Origin: Methylomonas koyamae
GTDB taxonomy: Bacteria; Pseudomonadota; Gammaproteobacteria; Methylococcales; Methylomonadaceae
Assembly (NCBI RefSeq): GCF_006483455.1
Contig: NZ_PPPU01000027.1
Span: 27,678-91,677, forward strand
Direction of reading: 5' to 3'
DNA length: 64,000 nucleotides
The notes under the pieces are model-generated. The model did no database searches and had not been told where the DNA came from. It saw only the letters and a program-made list of their open reading frames with translations. The translations under genes were made by a program, and so were the position numbers. Every line of letters starts with the position of its first letter. Position 1 is the stretch's first letter. Positions 19,942-26,976 of this stretch are shown here, one piece after another.

Positions 19942-20272
19942 TTATTAAGTCAAATATAAGATATACATCTTTTAATAACGTCTCCACTAGAAAAATAAAA
20001 TTTTTTAATAGTTTATATATCGGAAAGATAGGCATAATTCGCCACATATAAGTCCTCGCTTTTGTAAATAAATAAAACCTAAATATTCACGTTTTATATT
20101 TTTACTCAAACGAGGGCATTAACCAAATTTAGACAAAAAATTCTAATTTGAAGGTGAATGAACCCTTTTCATCACCTTCAATCCAGGAGTTTTTTATGTC
20201 TCGGTTGCAGATTTATATCGGCAAAAATACCCACCGTATCGCTTTTTAACCAATCCCGCCGCACGAACGCCA
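19942..20272. other. AT-rich intergenic region with a hairpin
   Basis: 331 bp, strongly AT-rich for the first 200. GAAGGTGA (20150-20157) and TCACCTTC (20172-20179) form an 8-bp stem with a 14-nt loop. Just after it lies a short frame (20196-20249). No promoter is convincing. Confidence 0.6.
20196..20249 (+). CDS. Possible 17-residue leader peptide or gene remnant
   Basis: ATG at 20196 preceded by AGGAG, encoding MSRLQIYIGKNTHRIAF and a TAA. It starts 17 bp after the hairpin at 20150-20179 and ends 23 bp before the next gene. Good ribosome site but very short, so it may equally be the start of a gene broken by a stop. Confidence 0.25.
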   Translation: MSRLQIYIGKNTHRIAF

Positions 20273-20911
20273 ATGACCAAGACCGAGGCGCAGTTGCTGT
20301 TGAACAAAGCCAACAAAGCCTCAAACTTTCTATTTGCCAGTGTGGTCACTCTGATTGCTCGGCGCGGATATTTGGCGCTAGGGTTTGTAAAGCCGCATGA
20401 TTGCTTAAGAAAATACACTGAAATTTCCAACGCCTACATTTGCCGACTCATCCAGGCCTCAGACACCTACCTACAAATGGACCCAAAATTACTACATTTG
20501 CAATGGGTTTCTGAAAGCGCGCTAAGGCCGCTTGTCCACTTGCAGACAAAGGATCTTCAGGCAATTTGGGGCTGGGTTCTGAAGCATCGTGACGGTGACG
20601 CTCGCATTACTAGCCGAGATATGAACCTCGCCATTGACGCACTAAACATTCTCAGCCACGAAATTTGCGCTGTTGAACATCAAGCCGCTGTTACCGTCAG
20701 AATAGACCGAGAATTACTACCCAAATTCCATCGGCACATTTTTCGCATTGCAGATGCCATTCGGGATGAAAATATTAACAGTAAAACCGAGTGGGAAATA
20801 ATTTCAAAAATGATCTACCATCAGTTGCTAAAAAACTTTATTGATCCAGGCAAGCACGCCAACGTTGATAAGCAGTCGCATCGCAGAAAGGGGTCAGGCC
20901 TAGAAATATAG
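20273..20911 (+). CDS. Unrecognised protein, possible plasmid-type DNA-binding protein
   Basis: 212 residues, no signal peptide or membrane segment. The middle, KYTEISNAYICRLIQASD then SESALRPLVHLQTKDLQAIWGWVL, resembles helix-turn-helix regulators of plasmids and integrative elements, in which residues following a SE-x-x-x-RPL motif contact ParB-like helices. A mixed-charge C terminus follows. The match is by pattern only. No clear ribosome site is seen. It lies between AT-rich DNA and REP-like hairpins, next to a toxin-antitoxin pair, which fits a relic of a mobile element. Confidence 0.4.
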   Translation: MTKTEAQLLLNKANKASNFLFASVVTLIARRGYLALGFVKPHDCLRKYTEISNAYICRLIQASDTYLQMDPKLLHLQWVSESALRPLVHLQTKDLQAIWGWVLKHRDGDARITSRDMNLAIDALNILSHEICAVEHQAAVTVRIDRELLPKFHRHIFRIADAIRDENINSKTEWEIISKMIYHQLLKNFIDPGKHANVDKQSHRRKGSGLEI

Positions 20912-20950
20912 CAAATCCTTTCAAGGATGCTTAATTGCTAAACCTGACCC
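20891..20950. repeat. Long nested hairpin, REP-like
   Basis: GGGTCAGG at 20891-20898 pairs with CCTGACCC at 20943-20950. Inside, AGCAA (20910) pairs with TTGCT (20935) and ATCCTT (20915) with AAGGAT (20923). The outer arm also resembles GACCTGACCCTG beside the tandem repeat at 18210. It overlaps the 3' end of the preceding gene and could end its transcript. Confidence 0.6.
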
Positions 20951-21015
20951 TGCTTTGCATTGCCGAACGGAAATTAGTCGTATCGCTTCACTTCACGGCC
21001 GAATCGGGTAAACAA

Positions 21016-21252
21016 TCAAAATTCATCACCCGGCAAAGGTTCCCGCCTAGGTACTTTTGCCAAAATTGCCTGAAGAGCCGATGCATCGGCCCGTTCGGCT
21101 CTAGCTTGCAGATATTCCTCGGTGGCGATTGCCGAAACCTTTTCCGCTACCGCACTGGCAATGAATTGGTTGATTGAAACGCCTTCTTTGCTTGCCAATT
21201 CTTTAATGTGGCGGTGAACTGAATCGGGTAATCGTAAACTGAGCGCACTCAT
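21016..21252 (-). CDS. Ribbon-helix-helix antitoxin (CopG/HicB-like)
   Basis: 78 residues. The N-terminal half fits a ribbon-helix-helix DNA-binding fold: strand LSLRLPDSVHRHI, helix KELASKEGVSINQFI, second helix ASAVAEKVSAIA. The C-terminal tail is charged and should bind the toxin. Its ATG overlaps the stop of the PIN-domain gene by four bases, and it is the second gene of the pair. Confidence 0.8.
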   Translation of the reverse strand: MSALSLRLPDSVHRHIKELASKEGVSINQFIASAVAEKVSAIATEEYLQARAERADASALQAILAKVPRREPLPGDEF

Positions 21253-21662
21253 AGCAATCTCTCCAACAGGGTTTTAGGCGTAATCGCTTCCACTCCGAAT
21301 TTTTCAATGCTGACAAAATCTTTCAGGTTGTGGGTGACAATGGTTTTTACCTCAGCGGCAACAGCTAGTTCCAAAACCAAATCATCCTTCGGATCCGGTA
21401 GATAGGGCCGCCATAAAAAATACACTTTCTGATGCCTACCAAACCCACATAAACTATCCAGGATCACCTCAATTTCAGTATCGGTCAATTGAAGCATGGT
21501 TTGATTCCGCTTCAATATTTCTTCGTATTCGAACAGCAGCGGTGTCGATATCACTAGACTCAGTTGCTTAGCAGCCAAAAGCTCCAACACTTTAAATGAC
21601 GCTCCGCTGGCCGAATATAAGCCAGCGAACAGCACATTGGTGTCCACGATGATTTCCGTCAT
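21249..21662 (-). CDS. PIN-domain toxin (putative RNase)
   Basis: 137 residues. The PIN acidic site is visible: IIVDTNVLFAGL at the N terminus (first Asp), a central LLFEYEEIL (Glu), LPDPKDDLVLELAV (paired Asp) and a final VTHNLKDF. PIN toxins cleave RNA with Mg2+. It matches the family of PIN toxins paired with small ribbon-helix-helix partners. The ATG at 21662 gives the family start. The palindrome ATACC-N6-GGTAT at 21661-21676 covers this start and may be an operator. Confidence 0.85.
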   Translation of the reverse strand: MTEIIVDTNVLFAGLYSASGASFKVLELLAAKQLSLVISTPLLFEYEEILKRNQTMLQLTDTEIEVILDSLCGFGRHQKVYFLWRPYLPDPKDDLVLELAVAAEVKTIVTHNLKDFVSIEKFGVEAITPKTLLERLL

Positions 21663-21728
21663 ACCAAATACGGTATCACTAATGTTGCATGCCGACAAAT
21701 ATCCAAATCGGGCAAATAAATGTCCCGA

Positions 21729-24700
21729 TCATTTAACTGCTACTGTTCCAGCCACCCCATTCCCCCTGACCGCCTCGTTATACATATCAAACCCACTAGC
21801 CGGCGGGATCGAGGCGTTGCCGGGGCGGGTGGCTTTCCAGACTTGGTATAGCTTCAATTCGGCGCCGGGTTGCAGTTTGGCGACGCGGATGATGCGGTCC
21901 GGGTAGCGTTGGGTTTCCTTGATGCCGGCCCAGTAGCTGTCGTCGCCGGCTTGCAGTTTGGCGTCGGCCAGGTAGGTCTGGTCGTTTTCCTGGCCCTCCG
22001 CCAGCGACGGGATGCCGTCCTCGATCACGACGAAGTCGCTGCCGGCCGGCAAGCGGTTGGATTCGGCGCTGCGTTTGATTTTGACTTCGCTGACCACGAC
22101 GTCGCCGATGTGCAGCGCCTGGCTCAGGTCGACCGGTTCACCGCCGCCGGCGGTAATCCGGCGGAAATTGCGTTGCACGCTGAGGCCGTTGTCGCGGGCG
22201 GTGACGGCCGGGTACGGCAGTTCGACTTGCAAGGTGGCGGATGCGATATCGGTTTCGCTGAGATCGGCGATATGCAGATCGGCCAGTTCGGCGGCGGCCG
22301 GCAACTTATCGAACCGGCCCAGATAGCCGCCGGGAATGGGTTGCAAGCTGCCCAACGTGGCGGATGCATTGGCGACTTTCAAGGTCCGGGCTTTTTGGCT
22401 TTGCGCGGCGGCGGCTTCCTTGCTCAATAACTCGCGGGTGTTGAAGATAACTTGGGCGGTATCGTAGGTCGAAGTCCAGTAGCCGTGTTGCTGGGTCTGC
22501 AACAACAGCCGCTTCAGTCTGCTTTCCAATGCCGGCGGCAAGTCGCCCGCAGCCTGCAATGCGCCTAGCCCGGCGGATATTATGCTGGGCAAGCCGAAGC
22601 GAAAGCCGAGCCGCTCATACGATGGACCGGGTTGGCTCTGATAAGCGGCCGGATCGATCGCCTCCAGCGCCTGTTGCAGGCGTTTGCCCAAACGCTTGGC
22701 CAGATCGGGCTGGCCTTTCATCTGCTGGTTGAAGGCATGCCAGCTTTGGTTTTTGTAGGCCGCCAAGATGCGCAGCGCCGCAGTCAAGTCTTCGGCACCG
22801 GCTTGCGGGTCGGCGCCGACTTTTTCGACGAACTCGGCTTGCCGCTCCCACGGCGCCTGGTAGATGTAACCGACCGCCGAATAAGCGGCCAGCGTAAAGC
22901 CGTCCAGCACTTGCTCGGTATTGGCTTGTTGGGCCAGCCACTCCGCGCCTTTGTTGTAAGCCGAGGTGGTGCCTTCCAGTTTCAATTCCTCGGCATATTT
23001 CAAGGCCTGCATCGCGATCATCGTCACCGGCACGCTGGGCTCCGGATCGTTGGCCCACAACGCAAAGCCGCCGTCGGCTTTTTGGTTTTGGATCAGTTTC
23101 CGGATACCCAACGCCGCATTCTGCTTGGCGCGCTGCAAGGGTTTTTCCAGCGGCCCCAGTTGCTCGGGCTTGAGGCCGGCGCGTTCGATCAGGTCCAGCA
23201 ACACCAGGTTCGGCACCGTGCTATGCGCCAGTTGTTCGGTGCAGCCGTAAGGGTATTGCACCAGCATCGCCGCCGCCTGCAAGGCCGCGCCAAGCAGGCC
23301 GGAGTTGACCCGTACCGTCAGTTGCGCGGCTTGGGCCTGCTCCGGAATATCGAAATGCAAATGACCGTCGCGGCGTTCGGCAGCATAGACTTGCGCCATC
23401 GCTGCCGGCTGAATCGGCAAATCGAATTCCTCGGCACCACCGACTTTGACTGTGTTCGGCGCGGTCAACGCCGCTTTTAAGCTGGCATTGCCGGCTTGCG
23501 GGCCGGCGGTCAGACGCAGCGGCCATAGTTGCTCGGCTTTGGCGGCCAAGTCGGCGCTCGGCGTTAAATTGATGTCCTGGCCTTGCAGATTGTCGCTCAA
23601 ACTCAGATTGCCGGCGACTTTGACCGGTTCGGGCCAATGGCTGGTCAATTTGACCGCCAATTCCACTTCGTCGCCGCTACGTAAAAATTGCGGGCCGACC
23701 ATATCGACGGCGATGTCGGTTTTGGTGCGGAACTGGCCGGTGGTTTCGCCGAGGCGGCCGTCCTGGTCGCTGGCCACGGCGGTGACCAGCCATTCGGTGA
23801 CGTTGGCCGGCATATCGACGTCGATCGTCGCCGCGCCGTTGGCGTCGGTGACCACGTGCGGGAACCAGCCGGCGGTGTCGCGCATGGCTTTTTTCGCCAG
23901 TTTGCTTTGGCTTTTCAAGGCACTCAGCGCGAAGTTAGGCTTGCGCAGCAAGTCGGCGTAGCCGTAGCCTTGCAAGTCGTCGGAATAGTAGGTCGACAGA
24001 TTGCTGCGTTGTAGCGGATAGAAAAAGTCGAAAATGCCGGGGCGGAATTCGGCTTGCACCGCGTAAACGGCGCGATCAACAATCGATACCGCCAGCTCGG
24101 TATTTGCCGCCGGGCTGCCGTCGGCGCGTTTGACCTGCAATTTGATTTGGGTGGGTTTGAGCGGTTCGGCTTCGGCCTGAGCCGGCTCGATGGCGATTTG
24201 CAGCCGCTTCTCCAGCGGCACGATACGGAAGCCCAACGTCTGCTCCTTGTACTTGCCGCCGGCCACCGGCACCGTGACGGTGTGGTAGAAGCCGGTGCCG
24301 TATTCGGGTTTGGCGGTCACTTCGAACCAGCGGCTGCGGCCTTGGGCCTGGGCGCTGCGGCTATCGAACAATTTGGCGCCGGCCACGGTTTCCCAGATCG
24401 CCCCGGCTTCGTTATTGCCCCAGGCCTTGGGCAGCAAGGCAAACACTTTGGCGTGCTCGCCGGGACTGAGGATCGTGGTTGGCGTGTACAGCTCCAGTTC
24501 CGGATTGTCGGCCACCGCCTCGCCGCCGTTGCCGGCGACGATCAAGGTGGCCGGTTGCGAAGTGGAACTGTGGCTCATGCTGCGGCCGTCCAGCGTTTCC
24601 AAACGCGCCACGGCCGTCAAGCGGCCGAACTCTTTCAACGCCGGTATGCTGAGTTTTTGCTGGCCGTTGGCGTCGGTGGCAATATCCAATTTCACCAGAC

Positions 24701-26636
24701 TGCGCTTGCCGCTGCCGGGCTGTTCCAGCATCACGTCGACCACGCCGCCGGCCTTGGCTGCCGGTTTGCCGTCGGCGTAACTGGATTGCAGCAAAATCTG
24801 CAAATCCTGATCGCCGACCGCCGCGACAGTTTTGTTAAAGCGCAGTGCCGGCTGGGCTTCGGCCAGCGTGGCGTAAATGCTGTCGGTCAAAATCGCGCTG
24901 CCGCCGGCGGCATCCTGGGCGCGGACCATTAATGTATAAATCCATTCCTGTTCCGGTTTCGGCGACTTGGCGTCGGTTTGGGCTTCGGCCGGTACGGTAA
25001 ATTCGAAACTGCCGTCGCCGTTGTCGGCCAGTTTGGCGGCGGTTTCCCACGGATTGCTGGCTTCGGCGGCCTGGCGAGCCTCAATCGAACTGAACAGGCG
25101 CTGCGGCTGGGTCAACGGTGCGGCGGATTTGATCTGGCCGAAATAATCGTTGCCGGCCGACAAGCCGGCGCCGGCCTCGGTCACGAATTGCGGCGCCTCG
25201 AATTTTTTGCGGTACAAAAATACTTCGAATTTGACGTTCTGCGGGATGCCGCCGCTGTAACGCTTGGCGCGGAATTTCAGATTGAACGCTTGCCCGGCCT
25301 GCACAGTCGGGCTGCGTTCCAGCCATTCCAGGTAAAAGGTCGGTTTAATGTAATCGCGCACCCGAAATTCGCCGCCGTAGGCTTTATGGTCGATCTCGGC
25401 CAGCAAGCGGTACAAGCCCGGCGTCTGGCCTGGATCGAGCTCGAAGCTGCCGGAAAACGAGCCGAAGTCGGTCAGTTGGCTATGGCCTTGCAAGCCGGTG
25501 GCGTTGCCGTCGGCGCGGACTAATGACACGTCGGTTTGTTTGGATTGAAAGGCCGGAATCCGCAATTGGCCGTCCTGCAAATTGCGGACGATGCCTTTGT
25601 AGAAAAAGGTCTCGCCGGGCTTGAAGATCGGCCGGTCGGTCATCACGAATAGCGCATCGTCCTTGGCCTGAGTCGGCAGAAAATCGGTCGCGGTCAACGC
25701 CGTGCGCGCTGCTGCGTTGGCGTTGGCGTTGGCGTTGGCGGCCGGCGCGTCGACCCGGACCAGCAGTTTGCCGTCCAGCACCCCGTCGGGATTGTTGAAG
25801 CGCAGTTCGCCGGCGGCATCGGTCGCCCCCGGCAAGTTCTGCCAACGGCCGCGGCCGTCGCGGACGCTGACTTTGGCATTGGCCAGCGGCTGCAAATCGC
25901 GGTTCATCGCCCGCACCAGCAATTGCTCGCTGGATTGCTTGACCTGCACCGCCAGGCTGCTGACCTGAATCAGACACTGCGCCTCGGTCTTTCCTTGCAC
26001 CGCCTGCAACAGATACAGGCCGTCCGGCAACGGCTCGAGGGCGATCTGCCGAACTTTGTAGCGGTGCTCGCTCCAGGTGTCCTCGTTGAACCACCAGCCC
26101 AGATCGTGGGTTTGCTGGCCGTTGCGCAGCAAGTCCAGATAGGTTTCCTTCACCACTTGAAAGCCCTTGGGCGGGGCGACCAGGATTTGCTGCGGCACGG
26201 CCGCCAACGGCTTGTCGGTCACGGTCAAGACCGAGCCGCTGAACGGCGTGTCTTTCAACGACTTGCGAAATTCCACATCCAGCATGCCGCGCAGCAATTT
26301 CAGCGGCGATTCGGCGTTGTTCAATCCTTTTGCAAAATAATGGCCGGGATTGAGCTCGCTGACCGGCTGCTCGTAACTGCGGCTGACGTTGAATTGGCCG
26401 TCGAGAAAGCTTTCCAGATTGTCGGCTTTCAGCACCCGGATCAGCATCGGCTGGTCGGTAACGGTGTAATCCAGGCGGATGCTGGGCGATTCGGTGTTGC
26501 TGAAACTGCGTTCGGCGGTCAGGTAGAACGGGCTGCCGGCGACGACGGCAAGCGGTGCGAGCATCAACGCAAGCCCAATTGCCACGGCAAAACCCGCTAG
26601 CCGGTCGCGCAACACTGCATTCAGAAATCGGTACAT
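21729..26636 (-). CDS. Bacterial alpha-2-macroglobulin (YfaS type)
   Basis: 1635 residues. An N-terminal signal region (hydrophobic at about 18-34) is followed by macroglobulin-like beta domains, a bait region, a MG10/thioester domain and a receptor-binding-like C terminus. The thioester motif GCTEQ is intact (Cys1132-Gln1135), so it can trap proteases covalently. The MVFMTDRPIFKPGETFFYKG-like segment (here VMTDRPIFKPGETFFYKG) and QLTVRVNSGLLGAALQAAAM are family hallmarks. It would guard the periplasm or cell surface against foreign proteases. The usual partner, penicillin-binding protein PbpC, is not adjacent. The signal end lacks a clear lipobox. The ATG at 26636 has a GGAGG ribosome site. 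Confidence 0.93.
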   Translation of the reverse strand: MYRFLNAVLRDRLAGFAVAIGLALMLAPLAVVAGSPFYLTAERSFSNTESPSIRLDYTVTDQPMLIRVLKADNLESFLDGQFNVSRSYEQPVSELNPGHYFAKGLNNAESPLKLLRGMLDVEFRKSLKDTPFSGSVLTVTDKPLAAVPQQILVAPPKGFQVVKETYLDLLRNGQQTHDLGWWFNEDTWSEHRYKVRQIALEPLPDGLYLLQAVQGKTEAQCLIQVSSLAVQVKQSSEQLLVRAMNRDLQPLANAKVSVRDGRGRWQNLPGATDAAGELRFNNPDGVLDGKLLVRVDAPAANANANANAAARTALTATDFLPTQAKDDALFVMTDRPIFKPGETFFYKGIVRNLQDGQLRIPAFQSKQTDVSLVRADGNATGLQGHSQLTDFGSFSGSFELDPGQTPGLYRLLAEIDHKAYGGEFRVRDYIKPTFYLEWLERSPTVQAGQAFNLKFRAKRYSGGIPQNVKFEVFLYRKKFEAPQFVTEAGAGLSAGNDYFGQIKSAAPLTQPQRLFSSIEARQAAEASNPWETAAKLADNGDGSFEFTVPAEAQTDAKSPKPEQEWIYTLMVRAQDAAGGSAILTDSIYATLAEAQPALRFNKTVAAVGDQDLQILLQSSYADGKPAAKAGGVVDVMLEQPGSGKRSLVKLDIATDANGQQKLSIPALKEFGRLTAVARLETLDGRSMSHSSTSQPATLIVAGNGGEAVADNPELELYTPTTILSPGEHAKVFALLPKAWGNNEAGAIWETVAGAKLFDSRSAQAQGRSRWFEVTAKPEYGTGFYHTVTVPVAGGKYKEQTLGFRIVPLEKRLQIAIEPAQAEAEPLKPTQIKLQVKRADGSPAANTELAVSIVDRAVYAVQAEFRPGIFDFFYPLQRSNLSTYYSDDLQGYGYADLLRKPNFALSALKSQSKLAKKAMRDTAGWFPHVVTDANGAATIDVDMPANVTEWLVTAVASDQDGRLGETTGQFRTKTDIAVDMVGPQFLRSGDEVELAVKLTSHWPEPVKVAGNLSLSDNLQGQDINLTPSADLAAKAEQLWPLRLTAGPQAGNASLKAALTAPNTVKVGGAEEFDLPIQPAAMAQVYAAERRDGHLHFDIPEQAQAAQLTVRVNSGLLGAALQAAAMLVQYPYGCTEQLAHSTVPNLVLLDLIERAGLKPEQLGPLEKPLQRAKQNAALGIRKLIQNQKADGGFALWANDPEPSVPVTMIAMQALKYAEELKLEGTTSAYNKGAEWLAQQANTEQVLDGFTLAAYSAVGYIYQAPWERQAEFVEKVGADPQAGAEDLTAALRILAAYKNQSWHAFNQQMKGQPDLAKRLGKRLQQALEAIDPAAYQSQPGPSYERLGFRFGLPSIISAGLGALQAAGDLPPALESRLKRLLLQTQQHGYWTSTYDTAQVIFNTRELLSKEAAAAQSQKARTLKVANASATLGSLQPIPGGYLGRFDKLPAAAELADLHIADLSETDIASATLQVELPYPAVTARDNGLSVQRNFRRITAGGGEPVDLSQALHIGDVVVSEVKIKRSAESNRLPAGSDFVVIEDGIPSLAEGQENDQTYLADAKLQAGDDSYWAGIKETQRYPDRIIRVAKLQPGAELKLYQVWKATRPGNASIPPASGFDMYNEAVRGNGVAGTVAVK
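25714..25737. repeat. In-frame hexamer repeat within the macroglobulin gene
   Basis: Four copies of GCGTTG on the plus strand, encoding alternating Asn-Ala on the minus strand. Slippage would add or remove two residues without a frameshift. Confidence 0.8.
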
Positions 26637-26976
26637 TTCAACGCCTCCCGGCCGACGATTATCGATTGCCAATCCCGGCGCAGCGCGCCCGAACCGGCAT
26701 TAATTTCGCAGTAGCATAGCCGCTAATTGGAGAAATGAAACGCTTTTGCACAGGCCCGGCTGTAGTGGCTGTGCCGTGGGCCGATTGCGGTCCCGCCAGG
26801 CGTTTTTCATGCAGCGGAATTGAAGGGATCGCCCTACATATTTCCTTACGTTTGGTGAGGATTGGGCTATAATTTAGACATAGATCACAAAAAGCCGGGG
26901 CAGGGAGCTGGCAATCGCGCCGCAAGCTGCCGGTACACGCTTTCGAGGGATCGCTCTGCGGTAAAGGGGGGTGAAC
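26637..26976. other. Intergenic region upstream of the glycyl radical operon
   Basis: 340 bp between divergent genes. It holds a TATAAT at 26868-26873 and two copies of AGGGATCGC (26824-26832, 26946-26954). I see no clear FNR box (TTGAT-N4-ATCAA) or sigma-54 site. The G-rich ribosome site AAGGGGGG lies at 26964-26971. Confidence 0.6.
26868..26873 (+). promoter_or_regulatory. Minus-10 element for the glycyl radical operon
   Basis: A perfect TATAAT about 103 bp ahead of the first gene. The minus-35 region at the right distance (CTTACG) is poor, which would suit an activator-dependent promoter. Confidence 0.35.

Noticed and set aside
26874..26889. Possible CRP-type site before the glycyl radical operon
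   Set aside because: Only the TCACA half is good; the other half (TTAGA) fits at three of five bases and the site lies downstream of the minus-10.
26659..26925. 88-codon minus-strand frame upstream of the macroglobulin gene
   Set aside because: No ribosome site, no recognisable protein features and overlap with the promoter region of the opposite operon.
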